Made by a program: the position numbers and the translations under genes
Assembly (NCBI RefSeq): GCF_001632805.1
Contig: NZ_CP007220.1
Span: forward strand, 310,001 to 374,000
DNA length: 64,000 nt
Direction: 5' to 3'
DNA from: Mycobacteroides chelonae CCUG 47445
GTDB lineage: Bacteria; Actinomycetota; Actinomycetes; Mycobacteriales; Mycobacteriaceae
The notes under the pieces: model-generated
What the model saw: the letters and a program-made list of their open reading frames with translations, nothing else
Told to the model about the DNA's origin: nothing
Databases searched by the model: none
Shown here: positions 1-7,740 of the stretch, piece by piece
Layout of the letters: each line of letters begins with the position of its first letter
Numbering within the stretch: position 1 is the first letter of the stretch

Positions 1-229
1 TGAAGGTCTCTACCTCAAAGTCGATGACGCCGCCGTGACCGCCCGGACCACCAGGACCGCCGGCTCCACCGTTGCCTCCGGTTCCTCCGGTCCCGCCCCG
101 GGTGGCGCAGTCGTCGTCGATCCAATTGCAGTTCGCCATGGTCCCCGCCGCGCCGGTGGGACCTTGGGTGCCCGGTGCACCCGTCGCTCCGGCGTCGCCG
201 TTCGGACCATTGCTGATGATGTTCGCCAT
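1..229 (-). CDS. Collagen-like glycine-rich mini-protein (C-terminus beyond window)
   Basis: An open frame of 76 codons runs off the left edge. It starts at ATG 229-227 behind an AAGGAG ribosome binding site. Residues 7-30 contain collagen-type G-x-y triplets (GPNGDAGATGAPGTQGPTG). After a short acidic stretch with two cysteines (NCNWIDDDCATR) comes a GGxGG run (residues 45-67), then a more ordinary acidic segment (VIDFEVETF) at the edge. There is no signal peptide. It lies 32 bases downstream of the gene at 262-936 on the same strand, so the two are probably co-transcribed. The function is unknown to me. The sequence suggests a structural or surface-matrix protein, but that is inference. Confidence 0.75.
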   Translation of the reverse strand, partial: MANIISNGPNGDAGATGAPGTQGPTGAAGTMANCNWIDDDCATRGGTGGTGGNGGAGGPGGPGGHGGVIDFEVETF

Positions 230-261
230 GGTGCTTACTCCTTCTTATGCCAGATCGCCGT

Positions 262-936
262 TTATGCCAGGTTGCCGCGGACGGATGTCGCGCGAATCTT
301 GATGTAACTGGAGGTGATAACGAGTCGCCCCCCGGTATGAATGCGGATGTCGTTGGCCCACAAACTCTTCGCTTTCGACCCCAGGGTCAACGTGGCGTTC
401 CTGCCGATCTCGATATCTTTGAACAGCACGAGAACCAGGGGTATTCGGGTGACATGTGCGGCATACCGCTGGGTGAACGAATGGGTGATCTTCACTTCGA
501 GGCTGTCGGCCTCCAGTGGTACTCCTAGTGCATCACTCACTGCGCGTGAAAGATTCGTGTGCATGGCCGGGCGTATCTCGCGGTAGAGCCGGCTGAGCCG
601 CCCCGGGTAACCGACTCGCCGCTCGCTCTTGCTCGCGCATGGCGTGCAGCACGAATCCTCTGCGTCGGGGTGTTCGGCGATACTTTCGGCCATGCGGCGG
701 GCGATCTCACGCACTGCGAGGTCGTCCTCCGCTATGGCTTGGCGTGCAACGCGTTCCTCCAAACGCTCGGGGACCAGGCGCAGGGTCTGAAGATCGTCGA
801 ATCCGGCGATGTCCAGGCGATGTGTCACCTCCGCCCATTCGCGATCGCTGGGATCAACGATCACCGACTTCTCTTCTGGCACAGACAGACTGCGCCGCTC
901 GGCCTTTAAGAACCGCGCTACAGAATCACTGGTCAC
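262..936 (-). CDS. Unrecognised protein with Cys cluster and beta-solenoid-like C-terminus
   Basis: 224 residues, starting at GTG 936-934 with AAAGGAG eight bases upstream. I do not recognise the family. Residues 1-90 are charged and probably helical. A cysteine cluster CCTPC sits at 96-100 and could bind metal or form disulfides. Residues 145-222 are rich in alternating hydrophobic/polar strands with Asn and Gly turns (IEIGRNATLTLG, IRIHTGGRLVI, YIKIRATSVRG), which looks like a short right-handed beta-solenoid or beta-sandwich. No signal peptide or membrane segment is visible. It is immediately upstream of the collagen-like mini-protein and probably forms an operon with it. It may be a chaperone, anchor or capping partner of that protein (inference). 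Confidence 0.7.
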   Translation of the reverse strand: MTSDSVARFLKAERRSLSVPEEKSVIVDPSDREWAEVTHRLDIAGFDDLQTLRLVPERLEERVARQAIAEDDLAVREIARRMAESIAEHPDAEDSCCTPCASKSERRVGYPGRLSRLYREIRPAMHTNLSRAVSDALGVPLEADSLEVKITHSFTQRYAAHVTRIPLVLVLFKDIEIGRNATLTLGSKAKSLWANDIRIHTGGRLVITSSYIKIRATSVRGNLA

Positions 937-1010
937 AATCGCTCCTTTGGGCGTTCGGCATGGAACTTGAATGCCAACGGAACGTATTGCGCGTACGGCC
1001 GGGCCTGCGT

Positions 1011-1026
1011 GAGTAATCGACTACTC
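1011..1026. promoter_or_regulatory. Palindrome GAGTA-N6-TACTC upstream of the collagen-like operon
   Basis: GAGTAATCGACTACTC is a 5-bp inverted repeat around a 6-base core, in the only intergenic stretch upstream of the 262-936 gene and 75 bases before its start codon. A closely similar element lies at 46243-46258, 82 bases before another odd small-protein gene. Flanking AATT and GC positions also match. It may be an operator for a NarL/LuxR- or TetR-type regulator; no regulator is encoded next to it. Confidence 0.45.
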
Positions 1027-1067
1027 GAATTCGGTACCGGCGCGGCCCATCAGGGGGCAGAGGAAGG

Positions 1068-1781
1068 CTAGCGGGCGGACACGCGCTCTCGGCGCAGCCG
1101 CGCCACCTCGTCCAGGTCCAGCGGGGTCAGTTGCGGCACATTCATGGCGCGGGCAAGTAACAGGTCGGCGAGCTCGGGATTGCGTGCCAGGCACGGGCCG
1201 TGCATGTAGGTAGCGATCACGCTGCCCTGTACGACACCGTCGGTACCGTCACCGGCGCGATTCCCGGCGCCTCGGCCGACCTTGGACAACGGGGCCGCTG
1301 CGGGCCCCAAAACTGTTCCACCGCGGTGGTTCTCGAACCCGGTCAGGGTGTCCTCGAGCTCGTCCATGATGGGCACGCCGGCCAATTCGCCGATGGTGCG
1401 CTTGTCCTGCGGGCTGGTGGTGACATCGAGCAGGCCGACGCCTTCGACGCGCTCCCCGGATGACGTTTCGTACCAATGCCCGAGCACCTGGATGGCCGCG
1501 CAGATCGCCAGCACCGGTGCACCGCGTTCGGCGGCGCGCTGCAGTCCCGGATGCGCGATGAGATGGCGGGTGGCAAGCCGTTGTGCGTAGTCTTCGGCCC
1601 CGCCCAGCGTGTACACGTCCAGGGAGTCGGGGACGGGATCGGCCAGGGTGATCTCCACGATCTCGGCGTCGATTCCGCGCATCCGCAGCCGTTGCCGCAG
1701 CACCACGGCATTTCCCGAATCGCCGTAGGTACCCATGACGTCGGGGAGTACCAGGCCGACTCGAACGGTGGATTCGCTCAT
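1068..1781 (-). CDS. gatD: Lipid II isoglutaminyl synthase, glutaminase subunit GatD
   Basis: 237 residues, class I glutamine amidotransferase of the CobB/CobQ type. It supplies ammonia to MurT, which amidates the alpha-carboxyl of D-Glu in the lipid II stem peptide at the inner face of the membrane. The nucleophile Cys94 sits in LAICAAIQVLG and the catalytic His194 in TYMHGP. The CAAIQ motif replaces the CGGYQ of Firmicutes GatD; to my recollection the M. tuberculosis protein (annotated CobQ2) has the same form. The start ATG overlaps the murT stop by ATGA, so the two subunits are translationally coupled. Confidence 0.93.
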   Translation of the reverse strand: MSESTVRVGLVLPDVMGTYGDSGNAVVLRQRLRMRGIDAEIVEITLADPVPDSLDVYTLGGAEDYAQRLATRHLIAHPGLQRAAERGAPVLAICAAIQVLGHWYETSSGERVEGVGLLDVTTSPQDKRTIGELAGVPIMDELEDTLTGFENHRGGTVLGPAAAPLSKVGRGAGNRAGDGTDGVVQGSVIATYMHGPCLARNPELADLLLARAMNVPQLTPLDLDEVARLRRERVSAR

Positions 1782-3046
1782 GCCGCACCACCTTTGGCCA
1801 GCGCGCGGTTGAGGTTGAGGAACGCCGTGTAGTTGGCGATCACGTCGACCTTGCCGGACGGACAGGCCCTGATGGCCTGAACAGGGTCGTGGTGCAAGGT
1901 GTGTGTGACGCTGGCATAGGTCAGCCGCACCGCGAGATCGGTGCCGCGTTCCCCCGAGGCGACGACGGGAGGCACGGTGGTCTGCGGGTTATCGCACGCG
2001 AAATGTTCAAAGTTGACATCCCATAGCCAGGACAGGTCTTCGCCGTCGGGCACCTGCCCGTTGACCGCGATGACGAGTCCGTCGGCGTCGGTGTCCACCA
2101 TCGATAGCGCCTCTTGCCAGCCGGCCGGATTCTTGGCCAGTAGCAGTCGCACCGTGTGATCTCCGAGATCGATGCTCCGGTAGCGGCCCGCCACCTGATC
2201 GACCGCCGATACGGCATCGACGGCAGGACCGGGGCGGGCGCCGAGTTCAACCGCCCCGGCAACGGCGAGCGTTGCGTTTCCGCGGTTGGCGGTGCCGGGC
2301 AGCGTCAGCGACATCGGCAGGCTGATTCCGCTGGGCCCGTAGATGCGGTCGTCGTCGAACCACCAGTCCGGATCCGGTCGGGAGAAGTCGGTTCCGGTAC
2401 TGCGCCAATGATTTCCGTCGCGGACGATGAGCTCGCCGCTGCGTGGACAGCTCACCGAATCACCGGCCCAGCCGCCGCCGGCGGCCACCCAGACGACGTT
2501 GGGGTTGTCGTAGGCCGCCGATGTCATGAGGACGTCATCGCAGTTCGCGACGATCACCGCGTCACGGTGCTGGGACAGCCCCTTGCGCAGAGTGCGCTCG
2601 ATGTTGTTGATCTCGCCGACGCGGTCCAGCTGATCGCGGCTGAGATTGAGCAGCACGATGACTGCGGGGCGGATCGCGTCGGCGACATGTGGCACATGCA
2701 TTTCGTCGACCTCGAGCACCGCCAGCTCGGCATCGCGGGTGCCGGCCAGTGCGGCCACCAGGCCCGCGTCCATGTTCGAACCCTCGGTGTTGGTGGCCAC
2801 TGGCCCGGTGGTCGCCAGCGCCGCGGCCAGCATGCGGGTAGTGGTGGACTTGCCGTTGGTGCCGGTGACTATGGCTGTGCGCCGGCCGACGCCCAGTTCG
2901 GCCAGGATGCCGCCGTCGAGTTTGAGGGCAACCAGCCCGCCGATCATTGACCCCGCGCCGCGACCACTGACGCGCGAGGCCCAGCGCGCGGCGGAGCCCG
3001 CGGCAAGCGCGATTCGGCCGCGCAGCGATAGGTGCTCGATGGGCAT
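1778..3046 (-). CDS. murT: Lipid II isoglutaminyl synthase, Mur-ligase-like subunit MurT
   Basis: 422 residues, Mur ligase fold. The ATP-binding loop TGTNGKST lies at 61-68, and the middle domain and the C-terminal DUF1727 region are present. It activates the D-Glu carboxylate of lipid II for amidation with GatD ammonia. The position that in Firmicutes MurT carries a four-cysteine zinc ribbon reads SCPRSGELIVRDGNHW, and the second CxxC is absent, so the ribbon appears degenerate and unlikely to bind zinc. The start ATG is at 3046-3044; the gene is coupled to gatD by a 4-bp overlap. Confidence 0.92.
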   Translation of the reverse strand: MPIEHLSLRGRIALAAGSAARWASRVSGRGAGSMIGGLVALKLDGGILAELGVGRRTAIVTGTNGKSTTTRMLAAALATTGPVATNTEGSNMDAGLVAALAGTRDAELAVLEVDEMHVPHVADAIRPAVIVLLNLSRDQLDRVGEINNIERTLRKGLSQHRDAVIVANCDDVLMTSAAYDNPNVVWVAAGGGWAGDSVSCPRSGELIVRDGNHWRSTGTDFSRPDPDWWFDDDRIYGPSGISLPMSLTLPGTANRGNATLAVAGAVELGARPGPAVDAVSAVDQVAGRYRSIDLGDHTVRLLLAKNPAGWQEALSMVDTDADGLVIAVNGQVPDGEDLSWLWDVNFEHFACDNPQTTVPPVVASGERGTDLAVRLTYASVTHTLHHDPVQAIRACPSGKVDVIANYTAFLNLNRALAKGGAA

Positions 3047-3104
3047 CCGCGCAGTTTATTGGAGACCCTTGCGAGGTGATGATGTCGCCGTCGTGGAGTA
3101 GGAG

Positions 3105-3149
3105 TGCACGGCCCGTGCGACCGGAGGCGATGGCCGCACGGGCAGTGCA
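3105..3149 (-). terminator. Hairpin after the Phe/Gly-rich winged-helix gene
   Basis: The inverted arms TGCACGGCCCGTGCG (3105-3119) and CGCACGGGCAGTGCA (3135-3149) pair over 15 bases with one mismatch and a 15-base loop. They lie just downstream of the gene ending at 3160. There is no U-tract, as is common in mycobacteria. Confidence 0.55.
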
Positions 3150-3159
3150 GGTCCAGCCT

Positions 3160-3720
3160 CTAGGCGACGGCGCGCTGTAGCGACTGCTTGACGTCGTTGA
3201 CCGTGGCCAGAAGGGTGGCGCTGGCCTCTGCCAGCTGCTCCTTCTGCTCGGCAGTACCGGTCAGGGCGATCACGCGCGCCAGTCCGGCAATCTCGGCCAG
3301 CCCCGAGCGGAGCTTGAGGACATTGACGAGTTTGGGGAACAGCTTGGTCCGGAGCGCTTGCGCGGTCTGGCTGGTGATGCCTCGCTTCGCGAGCACCTTC
3401 CGGCCGAAGTCGGTCAGGGTGGCCACGCCGTCGTCGGTCTTCACCACGCCACGATGAGCCAGCCGTTCGAGGACTCGCTCGACCACGGGCTCGGGAAGGG
3501 TGATCTCACCCTCGGTTGCGTCCGAGACACGCTGCACGATCTGTGCGGCGCTGGCGGGCCCGTCGAGCAGCAGTGAAGCGGTGACGGCGCGCTTGATGCG
3601 GAATCCGAAACCGCCAGGGCCACCGGGGCCGAAACCCGGGCCACCGAATCCAGGTCCGCCGAAGCCGGGTCCGCCGAAGGCAGGACCGTGACCTTCGAAG
3701 CCTGCGAATGAATCAGACAT
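3160..3720 (-). CDS. Winged-helix protein with Phe/Gly-rich N-terminus
   Basis: 186 residues. Residues 1-42 are low-complexity FGGPGFGGPGFG repeats and probably disordered. Residues 44-115 look like a winged helix (transcriptional DNA-binding) domain with a beta-hairpin wing (GVVKTDDGVATLTDFGRKV). The rest is helical and may dimerise. The plan resembles the PadR protein at 56948-57676, which also has a Phe/Gly-rich head. Two similar palindromes upstream (3774-3825) suggest autoregulation. The target genes are unknown, and no other gene is evidently co-transcribed. Confidence 0.75.
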   Translation of the reverse strand: MSDSFAGFEGHGPAFGGPGFGGPGFGGPGFGPGGPGGFGFRIKRAVTASLLLDGPASAAQIVQRVSDATEGEITLPEPVVERVLERLAHRGVVKTDDGVATLTDFGRKVLAKRGITSQTAQALRTKLFPKLVNVLKLRSGLAEIAGLARVIALTGTAEQKEQLAEASATLLATVNDVKQSLQRAVA

Positions 3721-3773
3721 CTAATTCTCCTTCTCTGAAGATCAGGCAGCTGACTCGTTGCCCGCTGAACCTG

Positions 3774-3825
3774 TATCAACTTCCTTGATACCTGCGTCGA
3801 ATCCGGTATGTCAAGAATCTTGATA
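3774..3825. promoter_or_regulatory. Two TATCAA-type palindromes (putative autoregulatory operators)
   Basis: TATCAACTTCCTTGATA (3774-3790) and TGTCAAGAATCTTGATA (3809-3825) are 17-bp inverted repeats of the same design, with centres 35 bases apart, upstream of the winged-helix gene that starts at 3720. Their proximity to a DNA-binding protein gene and their repetition suggest operators. The rest of the 3721-4014 gap shows only the MarR-proximal palindrome at 3986-4005. Confidence 0.6.
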
Positions 3826-3985
3826 TGAGTTGGCTGAGAATTTTGTGTTGAGCGGTAATCCATTGCACGGCAACAGCTTGTGCACGCCGCCCATATCGCG
3901 CCTCGGATATCGTCGGCCGAAAGGCCAAGCCGCCTGGACTTACTGTCCGAGTGTGACTAGCCAAAGGGCCTGAGTCTGCGTGCGT

Positions 3986-4005
3986 CCTGGCAGGTTCATG
4001 CCAGG
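3986..4005. promoter_or_regulatory. Inverted repeat at the marR start
   Basis: CCTGGCA-N6-TGCCAGG is a perfect 7-bp inverted repeat ending nine bases before the MarR start codon at 4015, overlapping the ribosome binding region. MarR proteins typically bind about 20-bp palindromes in their own promoters, so this may be the autoregulatory site. Confidence 0.5.
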
Positions 4006-4014
4006 ATGCTTGCG

Positions 4015-4452
4015 ATGACTGAATCCGATGAGGTCGAGCCACTGGGGTACCTGATGTTCCGGGCTGGTGCCGTGATGCGTCCGCAGGTCCTTGCTGCGTT
4101 GCGGCCGCTAGGGCTCGGGATGCCGGAGTTCATGTGCCTGCGGATGCTCAACGAAAGCCCTGGGCGGACCAGCGCTGAGCTGGCACGCGAACACAATGTC
4201 TCGGCGCAGGCGATGAATCAGGTTCTCAACGGATTGCAGAGCGTGGCGCTGGTGTCCCGGCCGACGGTGCCGGCCTCGGGGCGAGCGTTACCGGCCCGGG
4301 TCACCGCCAAGGGCAAGGCGTTGCTCAAACGCGTGGAGTCGGCAATCCGGGCCGCGGAGGATGAGATGTTCGGCCGCTTGAGCGCCGATGATCAGAGCGA
4401 ACTCAGACGGATACTGGGGCGACTGATCGACGCTACCGGCGAAAACGAGTGA
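4015..4452 (+). CDS. MarR-family transcriptional regulator
   Basis: 145 residues from ATG 4015; an in-frame ATG at 4006 is a possible alternative, but AGGA at 4002-4005 is placed for 4015. It shows the MarR winged-helix plan: helix-turn-helix (RTSAELAREHNVSAQAMNQVLNGL), a beta wing (ALVSRPTVPASGRALPARVT) and terminal dimerisation helices. The kinase and acyl-CoA dehydrogenase genes follow directly, separated by a short region holding an inverted repeat, so it may control them in response to an acyl or aromatic ligand (inference). Confidence 0.88.
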   Translation: MTESDEVEPLGYLMFRAGAVMRPQVLAALRPLGLGMPEFMCLRMLNESPGRTSAELAREHNVSAQAMNQVLNGLQSVALVSRPTVPASGRALPARVTAKGKALLKRVESAIRAAEDEMFGRLSADDQSELRRILGRLIDATGENE

Positions 4453-4464
4453 GCGTCCACCCAA

Positions 4465-4480
4465 CCAACCAGCCGGTTGG
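4465..4480. promoter_or_regulatory. Inverted repeat CCAACC-N4-GGTTGG before the kinase-dehydrogenase pair
   Basis: A perfect 6-bp inverted repeat between marR and the kinase gene, 23 bases before the chosen GTG start. A related sequence occurs before the HSD10-like dehydrogenase (40080-40095). It is likely an operator for a TetR or MarR protein. Confidence 0.5.
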
Positions 4481-4503
4481 GGTACGCGGCTAGGGTAACG
4501 CGT

Positions 4504-5544
4504 GTGTTCCGCGCCACAGCCGAGACGACGCCGCAAGACTGGGCTGCGCTGTCGTCCTGGGTGGCGCGGCAGGGGCACGTCCTCGACGTCTCGGCGGTGC
4601 GACAGTTCGCGGGCGGTAAGGCCAATCTGAACTATCTGGTGGCCCTCGACGGCCGGCCGGCAGTGTTCCGCCGCCCACCCGGTGGCCCGATCGCCGAGGG
4701 CGCCAACGATATGGCGCGCGAATGGTGGGTGCTTTCGCGGCTCAATGCAGGATTCGCCCTGGCGCCGCGAGGCTTGTCGTATTGCGATGATCTTGACGTC
4801 CTCGGCGCCCCCTTCCAGTTTCTGGAGTATCGCGAGGGGTTGGTGATCGGTGGAGAACTGCCGACAGGTCTTCCGGGCGACGCCCCGGAGCGCATCACCG
4901 CCACCCTGATCGAGGCGATGACCTCCCTGCACGCGGTGACGCCGGAGACGGTGGGATTAGGCGATCTCGGCAAGCCCGAGGGTTTCCTTGAACGTCAGCT
5001 CGCCGGCTGGACGCGCCGGGCACACGCGGTGTGGCCCGAGGGACTGCCCGCTGTCGTCACGAACCTGACTTCGCAGCTGGAACAGCGGATCCCCGAGCCG
5101 TCGGGGGTCTCGCTACTGCATATGGACCTCAAACTCGACAACATGCTCGTCGACCGGGAAACGTTGTCGCCCAACGCTGTGATCGATTGGGATATGGCCA
5201 CCCGGGGTTGTCCGCTCTTCGATCTGGCGATTCTGACGTCGTACTGGATGGAGCCGGGGGACCCGGCCACGGTGCGGGCCGTCAACCAGATGCCGACCAC
5301 GACAACGGGGTTCGCGAGTCGTCGCGACGTTATTGATTCCTACTTTACGGTGGCTGGAATGCGGCCGCGCCCGATGCACTGGCAGGTGGCGTGCGCGCGG
5401 CTCCGCTTGGGTGTCGCGTGGATGCAGCTGTACCGCAAGTGGCAGTCCGGCGACCTCGTCGGTGCCGGATACGCAGATTTCGAAGATATCGCCATGGCTG
5501 TCCTTGGTTGGGCGGCAACACAATTCACCGAGGGAGAGATATGA
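4504..5544 (+). CDS. APH-fold kinase of the ACAD10/11 kinase type
   Basis: 346 residues from GTG 4504; a TTG at 4477 would lie inside the operator palindrome. It has an aminoglycoside-phosphotransferase fold with an FAGGKANLNYLV glycine-rich region, the catalytic HMDLKLDN (about residues 205-212) and the metal-binding IDWD (about 226-229). It resembles the kinase half of animal ACAD10/ACAD11 and bacterial LvaA, which phosphorylate the 4-hydroxyl of 4-hydroxyacyl-CoA. The stop overlaps the start of the acyl-CoA dehydrogenase by ATGA, consistent with a two-step enzyme pair. An antibiotic-resistance role is unlikely given the context. Confidence 0.85.
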   Translation: MFRATAETTPQDWAALSSWVARQGHVLDVSAVRQFAGGKANLNYLVALDGRPAVFRRPPGGPIAEGANDMAREWWVLSRLNAGFALAPRGLSYCDDLDVLGAPFQFLEYREGLVIGGELPTGLPGDAPERITATLIEAMTSLHAVTPETVGLGDLGKPEGFLERQLAGWTRRAHAVWPEGLPAVVTNLTSQLEQRIPEPSGVSLLHMDLKLDNMLVDRETLSPNAVIDWDMATRGCPLFDLAILTSYWMEPGDPATVRAVNQMPTTTTGFASRRDVIDSYFTVAGMRPRPMHWQVACARLRLGVAWMQLYRKWQSGDLVGAGYADFEDIAMAVLGWAATQFTEGEI

Positions 5545-6722
5545 TCGATTTCAGCGTTCCGGAAGAGCTGGCCGCGAAGGCGCAGCGGGTGCGTGAGTTC
5601 GTCACCGACATTGTGATTCCCTACGAGCGCGATCCTCGGCTGACAGCGCACGGACCCACTGATGAACTGCGTGCCGAGCTTGTCGGCAAGGCCCGAGATG
5701 CCGGGCTGCTGACCGTGCAGGCGCCGGAATCCTATGGTGGTTGGGGCCTTTCGCATATCGGTCAGGCAGTGATCTTCGAGGCGGCGGGCTGGTCCACCCT
5801 GGGCCCCATCGCGATGAACTGCGCTGCGCCCGATGAAGGCAACATGTTCCTGCTCGGCAAGATCACCAACGAGGAACAGTCGGAGAAATTCCTGCGCCCC
5901 GTCATCGAGGGGTATCAGCGCTCGGCGTTCGCCATGACCGAACCCGATGGCGCCGGATCGGATCCGTCACAGCTCAAGACCTCTGCCACCTTCGATGGCC
6001 AGAACTTCGTCATCAACGGACGCAAGTGGCTCATCACCGGCGCGCGCGGCGCCAAGACGTGGATCATCATGGCCAACCTGGAAGCCAATGATCATCTGCC
6101 CGAGGGGCCCACGCTGTTCCTGTGTGACGGTGACACCGAAGGCATTGTGATCGAACGGATCATGAACACGATGGACCGCAACTATGCCGAGGGGCATGCG
6201 GTCGTGCGGTTCGACAATCTGACTCTGCCGCGGGAGGCGCTGCTCGGCGAGACCGGCCAGGCCTTCCGGTACGCGCAGCTGCGGCTGGCACCGGCGCGGT
6301 TGACGCACTGTATGCGTTGGCTCGGGGCCGCCGCCCGCGCTCAGGACATCGCCGTCGACTACGCGCGCACCCGGACCTCGTTCGGCAAGACCATCGGAGA
6401 GCATCAAGGAGTCTCCTTCATGCTTGCCGACAATGAGATCGCGCTGCACCAATGTCGTCTCACTATCTGGCACGCGTGCTGGATGATGGACAACGGCGCC
6501 AAGGGGCGGCACGAGAGCTCGATGGCCAAGTCATTCGTGTCCGAGGAGCTGTTCAAGGTCACCGACCGGTGTGTGCAGGTGCTCGGCGGTATCGGCATCA
6601 GTGACGAGACGCCGGTGGAGATGATCTTCCGCGATATGCGCGCCTTCCGTCTGTACGACGGCCCCACCGAGGTGCACAAGTACGCCATCGGCCGTCAGGT
6701 GTTGCGTACCCCGCGCGCCTAG
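5541..6722 (+). CDS. Acyl-CoA dehydrogenase (ACAD11-like)
   Basis: 393 residues from ATG 5541, preceded by AGGGAGAG. FAD-dependent acyl-CoA dehydrogenase with the N-terminal helical domain, the FAMTEPDGAGSD flavin/substrate motif, and the C-terminal RFDNL to CVQVLGGIGI region. The C-terminus carries DGPTEVH with Asp373 in place of the usual glutamate of YEG-type enzymes; a DGPxEVH motif is what I recall for ACAD10/11. Paired with the upstream kinase, it probably eliminates phosphate from 4-phosphoacyl-CoA and helps convert 4-hydroxyacids for beta-oxidation (established for the family, inferred here). Confidence 0.88.
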   Translation: MIDFSVPEELAAKAQRVREFVTDIVIPYERDPRLTAHGPTDELRAELVGKARDAGLLTVQAPESYGGWGLSHIGQAVIFEAAGWSTLGPIAMNCAAPDEGNMFLLGKITNEEQSEKFLRPVIEGYQRSAFAMTEPDGAGSDPSQLKTSATFDGQNFVINGRKWLITGARGAKTWIIMANLEANDHLPEGPTLFLCDGDTEGIVIERIMNTMDRNYAEGHAVVRFDNLTLPREALLGETGQAFRYAQLRLAPARLTHCMRWLGAAARAQDIAVDYARTRTSFGKTIGEHQGVSFMLADNEIALHQCRLTIWHACWMMDNGAKGRHESSMAKSFVSEELFKVTDRCVQVLGGIGISDETPVEMIFRDMRAFRLYDGPTEVHKYAIGRQVLRTPRA

Positions 6723-6756
6723 AGCGGCTTGTCGGTCCCGCATGCCATCCTGAGTC

Positions 6757-7740
6757 ATGCCGATCTGGGGGCAGACGCCCGACCACAGCCCCAAGTGGGT
6801 AGTGGTTGACCTGGAGACTTCCGGCTTTCAGCCAGGTCGGGCGCGTGTCATTAGTGTCGCGGCGTTGGCGCTGGATGCCGACGGAAGCATCACCGACAGT
6901 GTGGTGAGTCTGCTGAATCCGGGTGTTGATCCGGGCCCCACCCACGTGCACGGCCTGACTCCGGAGATGCTGGAGGGACAGCCCGAGTTCGCCGATATCG
7001 TCCCCGACCTCATCGCGTTGCTGCGAGGCCGGACACTGGTCGCCCATAACGTCGGGTTCGACTACTCGTTCCTGGCGGCGGAGGCCGAACTGGCCGGCGC
7101 CGAGCTGCCCACCGAGGCGGTGATGTGCACGGTTGAGCTGACCCGGCGTCTCGACCTGGATACGCCCAATCTGCGGCTGGAAACCCTCGCCGCGCATTGG
7201 GGCGTCGAGCAGCTCAAGGCCCATGACGCCTATGACGACGCTCGAGTGCTGGCCGAGGTGCTGCCGAAGGTGCTTGACCGTGCGCGGGAACGGGGAACGT
7301 GGCTCCCTATCCGCGAGACCACCCGTAAGCGCTGGCCCAATGGCCGTGTGACACACGACGAACTGCGCTCGCTCAAGACCGTGGCGTCTCGTCAGCCGTG
7401 TCACTGGCTCAATCCCGGTCCGTTCGTCGCCGGTCAGCCGCTGGTGCAGGGCATGCGGGTGGCGTTGAGTTCCGAGGTCGCTCGTACACATGAGGAGCTG
7501 GTGGAGCAGATCATGCAGGCCGGCCTCGCCTATGCCGACACGGTCGACGAAGACACCTCGGTGGTGATCTGTAATCAGTCAAACCCCGAGCAAGGTAAGG
7601 GATTTCATGCTCGGTCACTGGGTGTACCGCTGCTGGACGACGAGACGTTCATGACCCAGGTCCGGCGCGTCGTCGGCGGTACCGATGTCGAGCAGTTCAC
7701 GGTTCCCAGCCGCGCCGGAGCGCAGTACTCGCTGTTCTGA
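6757..7740 (+). CDS. dnaQ: DnaQ-like 3'-5' exonuclease with BRCT domain
   Basis: 327 residues. The N-terminal DEDDh exonuclease has Exo I DLETSGF (Asp18, Glu20), Exo II HNVGFDYSF and Exo III HDAYDDARV. A BRCT-like domain follows at roughly residues 215-310. It corresponds to the actinobacterial epsilon-like protein next to leuA and murT. In mycobacteria the DnaE1 PHP domain, not this protein, is known to do the main proofreading, so its role is probably repair or accessory. It ends in the TGATG shared with the next gene. Confidence 0.87.
   Translation: MPIWGQTPDHSPKWVVVDLETSGFQPGRARVISVAALALDADGSITDSVVSLLNPGVDPGPTHVHGLTPEMLEGQPEFADIVPDLIALLRGRTLVAHNVGFDYSFLAAEAELAGAELPTEAVMCTVELTRRLDLDTPNLRLETLAAHWGVEQLKAHDAYDDARVLAEVLPKVLDRARERGTWLPIRETTRKRWPNGRVTHDELRSLKTVASRQPCHWLNPGPFVAGQPLVQGMRVALSSEVARTHEELVEQIMQAGLAYADTVDEDTSVVICNQSNPEQGKGFHARSLGVPLLDDETFMTQVRRVVGGTDVEQFTVPSRAGAQYSLF

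Noticed and set aside
2156..2950. A 264-codon open frame antisense to murT
   Set aside because: Shadow of murT with no start signal or family motif.
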